Assembly: GCA_963645945.1 (NCBI GenBank)
Contig: CAVIUA010000029.1
Coordinates: 1 to 37,019, forward strand
DNA: 37,019 nucleotides
DNA from: CAG-877 sp963645945
GTDB taxonomy: Bacteria; Bacillota_I; Bacilli_A; RF39; UBA660
Direction of reading: 5' to 3'
Shown: positions 7,419 through 15,659 of the stretch, one piece after another
Layout: every line of letters begins with the position of its first letter
Numbering within the stretch: the stretch's first letter is position 1
The notes under the pieces: model-generated
Databases searched by the model: none
What the model was told of the DNA's origin: nothing
The model's input: the letters and a program-made list of their open reading frames with translations, nothing else
Program-made: the position numbers and the translations under genes

Positions 7419-8372
7419 ATGCTCAAGTATATATTTTTACTAATTGGCTTTATAGTTATCATTAAAGCAAGTGATGTCTTAGTAGATAGTGCATCATCTA
7501 TAGCTATAAAATGTAAAGTACCTAAAATGTTAGTAGCTCTTACCATAGTATCCTTTGGTACTTGTGCTCCAGAAATAGCTATTTCATTTACTAGTGTCGC
7601 TAACAAAAATGGTACTATAGCTTTTGCTAATGTAATTGGAAGTTGTATCGTAAACGTTTTCTTAATTATTGGGCTTGCTTCATTACTGCATCCGATAAAA
7701 GTAAAACATGAAACTGTAAAAAAAGAACTACCTATACTTTTTTTAATAACAACATCATTTTCAGTACTAATGTTAGATAGTTTATTTAATAAATCTAATC
7801 CTAATGTATTTTCAAGAATAGATGGAATAATTCTAATGCTTCTATTCTTAATGTTTGTAACATATTTAGTACAAATGCTCCATAGGAAAGAAAAAAATCC
7901 ACAAAAAGTAGATGTCAAATATGATAGTATACCAATTGCCATAATAATATTAATTCTCTCCATTGTCTTAATTTCCTTAAGTAGTAATATTATTGTAGAT
8001 AACGCTGTAAAAATAGCCAAAAGTCTAAACATAAGTGAAAAATTAATTACCATGACCGCTATAGTCATTGGTACAAGTTTACCTGAAATGTTCATGACTG
8101 TAAGCAGTGCTAGAAAAGGTGAATTCGACATGGCTATTGGTAACATCATTGGTACAAATATCTTTAATATATGTATTGTACTAGGCTTACCAATTGCTAT
8201 TTATGGAGATATCAGTTTAAGTAATTTCTCTATGATAGATATTATGGCAGTTTTCTTAACATCACTAGATTTATACTTATTCGCGAGAAGTGAAAGAACT
8301 ATATCCAAAGCCGAAGGCCTAACAATGTTACTAATATTTGCTGTATATTATGTATCAGTAATATTTTTTTAG
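7419..8372 (+). CDS. Sodium/calcium exchanger family membrane protein (YrbG-like)
   Basis: A 317-residue polytopic protein of the CaCA cation/Ca2+ antiporter superfamily, which exports Ca2+ in exchange for Na+ or H+. The two alpha repeats that form the ion site are visible: FGTCAPEIAIS in the first half and GTSLPEMFMT in the second. Each is followed by a GS/GT-N-x-F-N helix (IGSCIVNVFLI and IGTNIFNIC). About ten hydrophobic segments are spread over the length, with a charged loop in the middle, as in YrbG. ATG 7419 follows an AGTGAT site of the GGTGAT type used elsewhere in this genome; the upstream in-frame GTG at 7410 lies inside that site. The ion specificity cannot be read from the sequence. 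The broken Nudix gene starts 14 bases after the stop. Confidence 0.85.
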   Translation: MLKYIFLLIGFIVIIKASDVLVDSASSIAIKCKVPKMLVALTIVSFGTCAPEIAISFTSVANKNGTIAFANVIGSCIVNVFLIIGLASLLHPIKVKHETVKKELPILFLITTSFSVLMLDSLFNKSNPNVFSRIDGIILMLLFLMFVTYLVQMLHRKEKNPQKVDVKYDSIPIAIIILILSIVLISLSSNIIVDNAVKIAKSLNISEKLITMTAIVIGTSLPEMFMTVSSARKGEFDMAIGNIIGTNIFNICIVLGLPIAIYGDISLSNFSMIDIMAVFLTSLDLYLFARSERTISKAEGLTMLLIFAVYYVSVIFF

Positions 8373-8386
8373 ATAAGGATGATAGT

Positions 8387-8788
8387 ATGGAAACAAGAAT
8401 TGTTGTAACGGGAATTTTAAAAGATAAAGATTTATTTCTAGTAGTAAGAAGAAGTAAAGAAGATGACTTATATCCAGGTTGCTAGGAGTTTCCCGGTGGA
8501 CATATAGAAATTGGAGAAACAATTAGTGATGCTCTAAAAAGAGAACTTAAAGAAGAAATTGGCTTTTCTGATTTTGATAATCCAATAATTACAAACTACA
8601 CAGATGAAGTAAAAGAAAAGTCTGGAAAAACAATTCATAATATAGAATTGGATTTTATAATTGAAGCAAATAAAGAAAATATTAATATTACATTAAGCAA
8701 AGAACACACAGAATATGCCTGCGTTTCAAAAGAATCTGAATTACTAGATGACTATATTAAGACAAAACTACTAAATTTACAGCCATAA
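8387..8788 (+). pseudogene. Nudix hydrolase gene with an in-frame TAG
   Basis: The frame encodes a normal-length Nudix protein of about 132 residues, interrupted only at codon 33 (TAG at 8483-8485). The stop falls exactly where relatives have Trp in PG-x-W-EFPGG, so a single TGG-to-TAG change explains it. The Nudix box downstream is complete (GGHIEIGETISDALKRELKE, continuing EIGF), as is the rest of the protein. Nudix enzymes hydrolyse nucleoside diphosphate derivatives such as 8-oxo-dGTP; the substrate here is unknown. A good AAGGATGAT ribosome binding site precedes ATG 8387. It is either a fresh pseudogene or a sequencing error; nothing else in the frame has decayed. Confidence 0.85.
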
Positions 8789-8802
8789 TCTAAAATAAAT
8801 GT

Positions 8803-8830
8803 TTGTAATTTAGCTAAATTATGATATAAT
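8803..8830 (+). promoter_or_regulatory. Promoter of the rimP-nusA-infB operon
   Basis: TTGTAA at 8803-8808 and TATAAT at 8825-8830, 16 bases apart, upstream of the hairpin leader and rimP. Confidence 0.7.
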
Positions 8831-8843
8831 ACACTTGAGAAAG

Positions 8844-8869
8844 GAGTGGGAAAGAAAAAATTCCCACTC
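8844..8869 (+). promoter_or_regulatory. Leader hairpin before rimP
   Basis: A perfect 9-bp stem (GAGTGGGAA 8844-8852, TTCCCACTC 8861-8869) begins only a few bases after the expected transcription start. It is followed by TTATTATTTG and then AGGAGG. It may protect the 5' end or act as a weak attenuator; the tail is not a full T-run. Autoregulation of this operon is known in other bacteria, but not through this element. Confidence 0.55.
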
Positions 8870-8891
8870 TTATTATTTGTAGGAGGTGGCC

Positions 8892-9140
8892 ATGAAAGAA
8901 CAAATTAGTGAACTTGTAGATGATAAAATCAAAGATTTAAACGTATTTGTATCAGATGCATTTTATTCAGAACAAGAAGGAAAAAAACTATTTAACATAG
9001 TACTTGATAGTGAAGACACAATTGATTTAAACCTTATTACAGAGGCATCAAGAATAATTAATAAAATAATGGATGAAAATAATAAAATATTAGAAGAGGT
9101 AGATGAATTAGATATTTACTCTAAAGAGAAAGGAGAATAA
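8892..9140 (+). CDS. rimP: Truncated ribosome maturation factor RimP (N-terminal domain only)
   Basis: An 82-residue protein at the rimP position of the nusA-infB operon. RimP assists 30S subunit assembly and normally has about 150 residues in two domains. Here only the N-terminal alpha-beta domain is visible (LNVFVSDAFYSEQEGKKLFNIVLDS, then LITEASRIINKIMDEN). The protein stops at DELDIYSKEKGE, where relatives read YTLEVSSPG and continue into the C-terminal SH3-like domain. No remnant of that domain lies before nusA, which starts 3 bases later, so the loss looks old and fixed. ATG 8892 has AGGAGG 5 bases upstream; the GTG at 8886 overlaps that site. Confidence 0.75.
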   Translation: MKEQISELVDDKIKDLNVFVSDAFYSEQEGKKLFNIVLDSEDTIDLNLITEASRIINKIMDENNKILEEVDELDIYSKEKGE

Positions 9141-9143
9141 AAA

Positions 9144-10328
9144 ATGAACGGAAAAGAATTTAAAAAAGCACTTGATAATATTGTTAAAGAAAAAGACATT
9201 GATCCAGAAGTAGTATATGAAGCAATGGAATTAGCTTTAACTTCAGCATACAAGAAAAACTTCAATTCTAAAACTAATGTTAAAGTCTTATTCGATAGAG
9301 AAACAGGTGAAATAAAAGTATATTCATATCTTACTGTTGTACCAGATGATAAAATGACAAAAGATGAATATGAAGATTATTTATTTGAACATTATACTGA
9401 TGAAGATGAAGAGGAAGAAATTGTAGAAGAAGAAGGAGAAGAAGAAAAGGAAAAGACTCCAGCTTATGAATATTTCAATCCAGAAACTGAAATAAAGGTA
9501 AGTGAAGCTAAGAAAATTGATAAAATGTTAGAAGTAGGAGATACAATCGATAAAGAAGTAACACCTAAAGAATTTGGACGTGTAGCAGCTTCAACTGCAA
9601 AACAAGTTGTAGTACAAAAAATAAGAGAGGCTGAAAGAAACAGTATTGTTGATGAATTCGGAGATAAACAAGATGAATTATTAATTGGTACTGTTGCCTT
9701 AGAAGATACAGACAACTACTTCATTGACTTAGGAAGAACAAATGGAATTTTACCAAAGAAAGATATTATTCCAGGTGAAAAAATTGTCATGGGATCTCAA
9801 ATTAAAGTTTATGTTACTAAAGTAGATAACAATGGTAAAAACTTATTAGTTCTATTAAGTAGAACTCACTACGGATTTGTAAAAAGACTATTTGAACTTG
9901 AAATACCAGAATTAGCTGATGGAACAGTAATGTTATACAGTGTAGCAAGAGATCCAGGAAACAGAAGCAAAGTTGCTGTTTATTCTGAAAAAGCAAATGT
10001 TGATCCAATTGGAGCATGCATTGGTGAAAAAGGTAGCCGTATAGCTAGAATCATTGAAGAATTACATGGTGAAAAACTAGATGTTGTAAGATACGACAAA
10101 GATCCAGCTGTATTTATTGAAAATGCTCTATCACCAGCAAAAGATTTAACAGTTGCGATAACAGATCCAAAAAAACAAGAAGCAATGGTAATTGCTGATG
10201 GAGATAACTTCTCTTTAGCTATAGGTAAAAAAGGACAAAATGCTCGTTTAGCTAGCAAATTAACACATTATAAAATCGATATCAAGACAACTGAACAAGC
10301 TAGAGAAGCAGGTATAAACTTTAGATAG
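9144..10328 (+). CDS. nusA: Transcription termination/antitermination factor NusA
   Basis: A 394-residue RNA polymerase-binding factor controlling pausing, termination and antitermination. It has an N-terminal polymerase-binding domain, an S1 domain (about 172-240, from ELLIGTVALEDTDNYFIDLG), and KH1 and KH2 (IGEKGSRIARIIEELHGE and LAIGKKGQNARLASKLT). It ends after KH2, as in most Gram-positive NusA. An oddity is an acidic block at about residues 83-108 (runs of Asp/Glu such as DEDEEEE) inserted in the N-terminal domain. The start has AAAGGAGAA upstream. It is the second gene of the operon, 3 bases after rimP and 10 before ylxR. Confidence 0.95.
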   Translation: MNGKEFKKALDNIVKEKDIDPEVVYEAMELALTSAYKKNFNSKTNVKVLFDRETGEIKVYSYLTVVPDDKMTKDEYEDYLFEHYTDEDEEEEIVEEEGEEEKEKTPAYEYFNPETEIKVSEAKKIDKMLEVGDTIDKEVTPKEFGRVAASTAKQVVVQKIREAERNSIVDEFGDKQDELLIGTVALEDTDNYFIDLGRTNGILPKKDIIPGEKIVMGSQIKVYVTKVDNNGKNLLVLLSRTHYGFVKRLFELEIPELADGTVMLYSVARDPGNRSKVAVYSEKANVDPIGACIGEKGSRIARIIEELHGEKLDVVRYDKDPAVFIENALSPAKDLTVAITDPKKQEAMVIADGDNFSLAIGKKGQNARLASKLTHYKIDIKTTEQAREAGINFR

Positions 10329-10338
10329 GAGGACTATT

Positions 10339-10602
10339 ATGAAAGTAAAGAAAATTCCTCTAAGAACATGTATAATTACAAAAGAAAAATTACCTAAACA
10401 AGAATTACTTCGTGTAGTAAGAACTCCGGAAGGTAATGTAATTCCTGATGAAACAGGAAAAATAAATGGTCATGGTGCATATATTAAAAAAGATATTGCA
10501 GTATTAGAAAAAGCAAAAAAGTCAAAAGTATTAGATAAAAAATTAGAATGCAATATAGAGGATAGTGTATATGAAGAAATAAGAAAAATTATAGAAAAGT
10601 GA
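10339..10602 (+). CDS. ylxR: YlxR-family RNA-binding protein (RnpM)
   Basis: An 87-residue protein of the YlxR/DUF448 family, usually between nusA and infB in Gram-positive bacteria. The family pattern is present: P-RTC near residue 8 (IPLRTCIITKEKL), then LLRVVRTPEG and GKINGHGAYI. Family members bind RNA, and the Bacillus protein has been described as an RNase P modulator. AGGAGG lies a few bases before ATG 10339. Its TGA overlaps the ribosome binding site of infB. The YlxQ (L7Ae-like) gene that usually comes next is absent. Confidence 0.92.
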   Translation: MKVKKIPLRTCIITKEKLPKQELLRVVRTPEGNVIPDETGKINGHGAYIKKDIAVLEKAKKSKVLDKKLECNIEDSVYEEIRKIIEK

Positions 10603-10613
10603 GGTGAGTCTTT

Positions 10614-12749
10614 ATGATGACTATAGAAGACTATGCATTAGATGTTGGAAAAACTATAGATGAGATTAAAGCTTTATGTGATAAAATTGGTATCAACTAC
10701 GAAGACGAAAAAACTCCTTTAGATGAAACTGATATTATTTTACTTGATAATGAACAACAAGATGCTGAAGATTATATAACAGGAGATATAGAAGACTTAG
10801 AAACTAAAGACTATGAAGAAGAAGTTATAGATAAAGCTGAAAAGCTTGCTATGGATACTAAATTTGATTTAGATAACGAAACAAACTTCCAAAAAGTTAA
10901 AAGTAAGCCAGTAAAAAAGGCTGAGAATAAAAAAGAGTTCTTTAAAGAAAGAAAGAAAATCTATAAACATCGTGAAAAATTACAAAGTAATGAAACAGAA
11001 CAAGATGCAAATGTAATTTTATATGAAACTGGTATGACTGTTTCTGACTTAGCAAAAGCCTTAGAAGTAGGACCAGTAGAAGTAGTTAAAAAATTAATGG
11101 CTCTAGGAATTATGGCTTCAGTTAATCAGTCAATAGATTATGATAGTGCTGAGGTTGTAGCATCAGAATACGACAAGGTATTAAAGAAAGCTGAAACAGC
11201 AGATATTTCTAACTTTGAAAACTATGAAATTTCAGATGCTGAAGAAGACTTAGTAGAACGTCCACCAGTTGTAACTATCATGGGACATGTTGACCATGGT
11301 AAAACTACTTTACTAGACTACATAAGAAAATCAAATGTAGCTTCAGGTGAAGCCGGTGGAATTACTCAAGCCATTGGTGCTTATTCAGTTAAATATAAAG
11401 ATAAGTCAATTACATTTATTGATACACCTGGTCACGAAGCATTCACTGAAATGCGTGCTAGAGGTGCTTCAATTACCGATATAGTTATCATCATAGTAGC
11501 AGCAGATGATGGTGTAATGCCACAAACAAAAGAAGCAATTGATCATGCTAAAGCTGCTGGAGTACCTATAATAGTAGCCATAAATAAAATTGATAAACCA
11601 GACGCTAATATCGAAAGAATTATGACAGCCCTAGTAGAAAATGGATTAACTCCAGAAGAATGGGGTGGTGATGTCATCGTTAATAAAATATCAGCCGCAA
11701 CAGGTGAAAATGTAAATGAATTATTAGACAACATACTATTAGTTGCTGAAATGGAAGGTTATAAAGCTAATCCTTCACGTTACGCAACAGGAGCAGTAAT
11801 TGAATCTAGAAAAGATAGTAAAGTTGGCTCAGTAATAACCTTACTAATTCAAAATGGTACTCTTCGTTTAGGAGACCCTATAGTTATAGGAAACTCATTT
11901 GGAAAGGTTCGTACTTTAAAAAATGACTTAGGTCAAAATATTGTAGAAGCTTCTCCATCAACACCAGTTGAAGTAACCGGAATATCAGAAGTACCAAGTG
12001 CTGGTGATAAGTTCATGGCCTTTGAATCAGAAAAACAAGCTAAACAAATAGCTGAAGAAAGAAAATTACGTAGTCGTGAAAAAGACAGTAATTTCTCAGG
12101 TATGACTTTAGAAGATTTATTTGGAAGAATCCAAGAAGGTATAAAAGAAATAAAAATAGTTTTAAAAGCCGATGTAAACGGAAGTTTAGAAGCTGTAAAA
12201 AATTCTTTAGAAAAAATATCTGTAGCTGGTGTAAAAGTATCAGTTATAAGAGGTGCTGTTGGTGCTATAACTGAAAGTGATATCGTTCTAGCAAGTGCAT
12301 CAGATGCTTTAATTATCGGATTCAATGTAAGAGCTAATCAAAAGACAATGGATATGGCTAAACAATATAATATTTCAATAAAAACATATGATATTATATA
12401 TAAAGTAGTAGAAGATATGGAAAAAGCTATGAAAGGTATGCTAGATCCTGAATATGAAGAAAAAGTAACTGGTACACTAGAAATTAGACAAATATTTAAA
12501 TTCTCAAAAATAGGTTTAATTGCTGGTTGCCATGTCTTATCAGGAACTATAAAGAATAATCAAAAAGCTAGAATTATAAGAGATGACGTTGTAGTATATA
12601 ATGGCTCAGTAAAAACTTTACAACATGAAAAAGATCAAGTAAAAGAAGTCAAAAAAGATATGGACTGTGGTATAACTTTAGAAAATTGTCAAGACTATAA
12701 GGAAAAAGATATTATCGAAGTATATGACCTTGTAGAAATAAAAAGGTAA
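10614..12749 (+). CDS. infB: Translation initiation factor IF-2
   Basis: A 711-residue GTPase that brings fMet-tRNA to the 30S subunit and promotes subunit joining. The N-terminal region is charged and linker-like, with an IF2_N-type segment near 135-190. The G domain starts near residue 215: G1 GHVDHGKT at 224-231, DTPGHEAF (G3), NKID (G4). It is followed by the beta-barrel domains and the C-terminal tRNA-binding domain ending near VEIKR. ATG 10614 and ATG 10617 are adjacent; GAGGTGA at 10601-10607 serves either, and it overlaps the ylxR stop, so the two are probably coupled. rbfA follows after 9 bases. Confidence 0.96.
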   Translation: MMTIEDYALDVGKTIDEIKALCDKIGINYEDEKTPLDETDIILLDNEQQDAEDYITGDIEDLETKDYEEEVIDKAEKLAMDTKFDLDNETNFQKVKSKPVKKAENKKEFFKERKKIYKHREKLQSNETEQDANVILYETGMTVSDLAKALEVGPVEVVKKLMALGIMASVNQSIDYDSAEVVASEYDKVLKKAETADISNFENYEISDAEEDLVERPPVVTIMGHVDHGKTTLLDYIRKSNVASGEAGGITQAIGAYSVKYKDKSITFIDTPGHEAFTEMRARGASITDIVIIIVAADDGVMPQTKEAIDHAKAAGVPIIVAINKIDKPDANIERIMTALVENGLTPEEWGGDVIVNKISAATGENVNELLDNILLVAEMEGYKANPSRYATGAVIESRKDSKVGSVITLLIQNGTLRLGDPIVIGNSFGKVRTLKNDLGQNIVEASPSTPVEVTGISEVPSAGDKFMAFESEKQAKQIAEERKLRSREKDSNFSGMTLEDLFGRIQEGIKEIKIVLKADVNGSLEAVKNSLEKISVAGVKVSVIRGAVGAITESDIVLASASDALIIGFNVRANQKTMDMAKQYNISIKTYDIIYKVVEDMEKAMKGMLDPEYEEKVTGTLEIRQIFKFSKIGLIAGCHVLSGTIKNNQKARIIRDDVVVYNGSVKTLQHEKDQVKEVKKDMDCGITLENCQDYKEKDIIEVYDLVEIKR

Positions 12750-12758
12750 TAATAAATC

Positions 12759-13109
12759 ATGGCAAATATTAAAATAGAACGTTTAAATCATGCTTTTCAA
12801 GAAGAAATAAGTATGATTATAATGACTGAAATAAAAGATGAAGATATTAAGTTTGTAACTATCACAGGTGTAGATACAACTTCAGATTTAAGTTATGCCA
12901 AAGTATATTTCACAGTACTTGATGAAACAAAGAAAGAAACAACCCTTGAAGCCTTAAATGGTGCTGCATCATTCATAAGAAGTAAACTAGCTGAAAGAGT
13001 AGAAATAAGACATACTCCAGAATTAAAATTTATATATGATACATCAATAGAATATGGAAACCATATAGAAGAAATTATCGATAGTATTAACAAAGAGGAA
13101 AACAAGTAA
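12759..13109 (+). CDS. rbfA: 30S ribosome-binding factor RbfA
   Basis: A 116-residue KH-like protein that binds the 30S subunit and helps mature the 5' end of 16S rRNA, notably in the cold. Family features are present: an RLNHAFQEEISMII start, the VTITGVDTTSDLSYAKVYFTVL core and ELKFIYDTSIEYGNHIEEII. It is the last gene of the operon. The terminator hairpin overlaps its final codons. Confidence 0.95.
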   Translation: MANIKIERLNHAFQEEISMIIMTEIKDEDIKFVTITGVDTTSDLSYAKVYFTVLDETKKETTLEALNGAASFIRSKLAERVEIRHTPELKFIYDTSIEYGNHIEEIIDSINKEENK

Positions 13110-13127
13110 TTATTGTTTTCTTTTTTT
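13098..13127 (+). terminator. Terminator of the nusA-infB-rbfA operon
   Basis: GAAAACAA (13098-13105) and TTGTTTTC (13113-13120) form a perfect 8-bp stem across the rbfA stop codon, followed by seven Ts. Confidence 0.85.
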
Positions 13128-13141
13128 CTCTATATTATAAT
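13113..13141 (+). promoter_or_regulatory. Promoter of the NERD-HRDC gene
   Basis: TTGTTT at 13113-13118 and TATAAT at 13136-13141 with 17 bases between them. The -35 element is the 3' arm of the rbfA terminator, so the two signals share bases. Confidence 0.6.
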
Positions 13142-13156
13142 AGACTTGGTGATAAT

Positions 13157-14167
13157 ATGTTTGATGTAATTGATAGAATTGTAGACAATACGATGTATAG
13201 GTTTAAAAATCAAGTGTTATACAAAGAAGATACTACAACGCAAAAAGAGTTAGATAGAATGAAGGAATATTTAAAGACTCATCCTAATAAAGAATTAGAA
13301 AATAAAGTGAAATTATTTGAATATGGTCTAGCCGGCGAAAAACAAGTTTTATATGAACTTTTACATTCTGGAATAGGAATGTATATCCTTCATAATGTTA
13401 ACTTCGAATATAAAGGAAAATCAGCACAGATAGATTTCGTTGTTATAACGGCAAGATGTACATATTTTATTGAATGTAAAAACTTTATTGGAAATATAAC
13501 CATTAACAGTAAAGGCGATTTTGTCAGAACTTACATGAAAAATAATAAAAAAATTACAGAAGGAACTTATAATCCTATAACTCAAAGTAAAAGACACTTA
13601 GAAATAATAAAAGAAGAAAACTACGATAACGCTAATATATTATATAAAATGAACTTTGAAAAAACATTTGACAGCTTCCACGATTACATTGTCGTTATGG
13701 CAAATCCTAAAACTATCATAAATGACAAGTATGCACCAAGAAACGTAAAAGAAAGACTTGCCAAAGCTGATCAAATAATTGAATGTCTAAAAAGATTAGA
13801 GGCAAAAAGAGAACCATTTAGATTTGAAAAAGATATAAAGAAAGTGGCAGATAACTACCTTAAAGGCAATAAAGAAAAACCTTTATTAAAGAACTTTATT
13901 GTTGAAGATGAAAATGAAAATATCAAAGGCGATAATAAAGAAACTATAAGAGCTGAATTAAAAAAATATCGCCTTCAAAAAGCTAAAAGCCTAAACTATA
14001 AACCATATTTTATATTTAATGATCAAACATTAGAAGAAATATTAAGCATAATGCCAAGTACTTTATATGATCTAAAGAAAATTTCCGGTTTTGGTGATAA
14101 AAAAATAGAATCGTATGGTCAAGACATAATAAACATTATTAATGAAGGAAGTGAAGAAATTATATGA
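13157..14167 (+). CDS. NERD-domain protein with C-terminal HRDC domain
   Basis: A 336-residue protein. Residues about 55-165 are a NERD (nuclease-related) domain: GLAGEKQVLYELLHSG, then the core IDFVVITARCTYFIECKN containing the Asp and E-x-K expected of the restriction-endonuclease-like fold. The C-terminal 70 residues are an HRDC domain (YFIFNDQTLEEILSIMPST, then LKKISGFGDKKIESYG), a helical nucleic-acid-binding module found in RecQ and RNase D. Together they suggest DNA or RNA processing; the exact role is unknown. GGTGAT precedes ATG 13157. The last codon overlaps the start of the FNT-family gene in an ATGA arrangement, so the two are coupled. Confidence 0.85.
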   Translation: MFDVIDRIVDNTMYRFKNQVLYKEDTTTQKELDRMKEYLKTHPNKELENKVKLFEYGLAGEKQVLYELLHSGIGMYILHNVNFEYKGKSAQIDFVVITARCTYFIECKNFIGNITINSKGDFVRTYMKNNKKITEGTYNPITQSKRHLEIIKEENYDNANILYKMNFEKTFDSFHDYIVVMANPKTIINDKYAPRNVKERLAKADQIIECLKRLEAKREPFRFEKDIKKVADNYLKGNKEKPLLKNFIVEDENENIKGDNKETIRAELKKYRLQKAKSLNYKPYFIFNDQTLEEILSIMPSTLYDLKKISGFGDKKIESYGQDIINIINEGSEEII

Positions 14168-14778
14168 AGAAGTTTTTAAAAAAATTTATTCCTAGTATTT
14201 TAGCGGGAATTGCCATTTCATTAGGTGGATTTTGTTTTCTATCTGTAGAAAATAAATTAGTCGGGTCAATTCTATTCTCTGTTGGCTTATTCCTTGTTTG
14301 TACTAGAGGATATAATTTATATACAGGAAAAGTATGTTATTGTGAAACAAAAGAAAATATTAAAGATTTATTATTTATAATACTTGGTAATTACCTTGGT
14401 ACAAATATAACAGCCTTACTTTTAAAATGTACTAGATATGCAGATGCTCTTACAACTAAAGCAACAAGTATAATTGATTTGAAACTATCAGATAACCTTT
14501 TAAGTATATTCGTACTAGCAATTTTTTGTAACATATTTATCTATATTGCTGTTGATGGATATAAAAATTCTAAAAACGAAATAGCTAAGTATTTATCGAT
14601 TTTCTTTGGAGTAGTTTGTTTTATTATGACTGGTACAGAACACGTAGTAGCTGATATGTTTTATTTTGCTGTTGCTGGTAATTATACAGCTAAAGCTTTC
14701 CTTGTTTTACTAATAGTCTTCCTAGGTAATACGGTAGGTGGAAGATTATACTCATTCATTGAAAAATACTTTTCTTAA
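14164..14778 (+). CDS. Formate/nitrite transporter (FNT) family channel
   Basis: A 204-residue membrane protein with about six hydrophobic segments. It matches the FNT family of channels for small monovalent anions such as formate, nitrite or hydrosulfide. Visible family marks are the LFLVCTRGYNLYTGKV loop in the first half and GTEHVVADMFYF in the second, where family members read G-EHSVANM. It is shorter than the usual 250-280 residues. The substrate cannot be told. It starts inside the NERD gene's stop codon. Confidence 0.75.
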   Translation: MKKFLKKFIPSILAGIAISLGGFCFLSVENKLVGSILFSVGLFLVCTRGYNLYTGKVCYCETKENIKDLLFIILGNYLGTNITALLLKCTRYADALTTKATSIIDLKLSDNLLSIFVLAIFCNIFIYIAVDGYKNSKNEIAKYLSIFFGVVCFIMTGTEHVVADMFYFAVAGNYTAKAFLVLLIVFLGNTVGGRLYSFIEKYFS

Positions 14779-15002
14779 AAATTACAAAAAAAATATAAAA
14801 CAATGAAAACTAAAAATTCTTTAAATGATATAAAATAGACCAGTTTTGTTTGATAATTGAAATTTTCCGACATTGTCGGGAAATTTAGTTTGTGTACATA
14901 GTATAAAATGTTCTAAAGATGATTTTAATAAAAATAGAAATAAGGGCTATTTAAAATTTTTCTTTTATGATATAATTTTTCTATAATAAGGAGACTAAGA
15001 AA
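14779..15002 (+). other. Intergenic region with a strong hairpin and a promoter
   Basis: No coding frame is visible. It holds a 12-bp stem at 14860-14871 and 14875-14886 with a 3-base loop (CCGACATTGTCGG at its core, one G-U pair), which lacks a T-run on the + strand. TATAAT follows at 14971-14976 with a poor -35, and then AAGGAG at 14988-14993 for the next gene. Confidence 0.6.
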
Positions 15003-15638
15003 TTGGATGGAACACAAAGAAAAAAGCTCCTGGAAATAAAAAAAGAAAGAAAAGAGGAACAAAATATGCCAAAGAAAAAAACAAAAGTAGATAATTATGA
15101 TGACAGTTGGATGTATATCTTACTATTAACAACATTAACAATACTAACTTATTCTCTAGCAACATATACATTTAAATTAACAGATATAAGACTAACTTAT
15201 TCCATATTTTTATTACCAATATTATATTTAATTTCAAATTATATAACTAAAAAATATGGCTACGGAAAAACAGTCTTAGCAATTTCAATATCAAGTATAT
15301 CTATTGTTGTATTTACTTTAATTATGAACTTTGCACTAGGTAAGCCAACCGATATAAATACCTTTGCCGGACACTTCTGTGCATTAGTAGTATCACATTT
15401 AATTAACTTACTAATATATCAATTCTTAATAAGCAACACTAAAGCTCCAGCAGTACTAATATTCTTAACATACCTTTTTGCTTTAGTAACATTCTACTTA
15501 TTCTATACTTTAATACATCTAAACATGGTTGCTTTAGATAATTACTGGAAAGGATACTTTGTAACTATTGGTATACAGTCAATGGTATGCTTAGTTTTAA
15601 CAATTATAGACAAAAAAATAAACGTTGGAAGAGAATAA
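15003..15638 (+). CDS. Polytopic membrane protein, possibly VUT/YhhQ-like
   Basis: A 211-residue protein with a Lys-rich cytoplasmic N-terminus followed by about six hydrophobic segments. The stretch SIFLLPILYLISNYITKKYGYGK resembles the region of YhhQ/VUT-family queuosine-precursor transporters that carries an ITD-YG pattern. The match is weak, and the family call is tentative. The start is uncertain. TTG 15003 has AAGGAG at 14988-14993 (9-base spacing). ATG 15066 has its own GAGGAAC site and would remove only the charged tail. A bidirectional terminator follows. Confidence 0.6.
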   Translation: MDGTQRKKLLEIKKERKEEQNMPKKKTKVDNYDDSWMYILLLTTLTILTYSLATYTFKLTDIRLTYSIFLLPILYLISNYITKKYGYGKTVLAISISSISIVVFTLIMNFALGKPTDINTFAGHFCALVVSHLINLLIYQFLISNTKAPAVLIFLTYLFALVTFYLFYTLIHLNMVALDNYWKGYFVTIGIQSMVCLVLTIIDKKINVGRE

Positions 15639-15654
15639 ATTCCAACGCTTTTAC
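15623..15654. terminator. Bidirectional terminator between convergent genes
   Basis: CGTTGGAA (15623-15630) and TTCCAACG (15640-15647) form a perfect 8-bp stem. On the minus strand it runs into TTTATTTTTTT, which would end the CPBP gene transcript. On the plus strand the tail is CTTTTA. Confidence 0.75.
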
Positions 15655-15659
15655 TTATA

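Noticed and set aside
7349..8149. A long minus-strand ORF opposite the CaCA exchanger gene
   Set aside because: It is a shadow of the exchanger frame; the plus strand has clear family motifs and a good start.
8481..8487. Recoding of UAG as Trp in the Nudix gene
   Set aside because: No other gene in the window has an in-frame TAG, and Trp is encoded by TGG throughout. A point mutation is simpler.
14840..14990. preQ1 or other known riboswitch before the possible VUT-like transporter
   Set aside because: The hairpin present does not match the preQ1 aptamer pattern, and I see no other recognisable aptamer.
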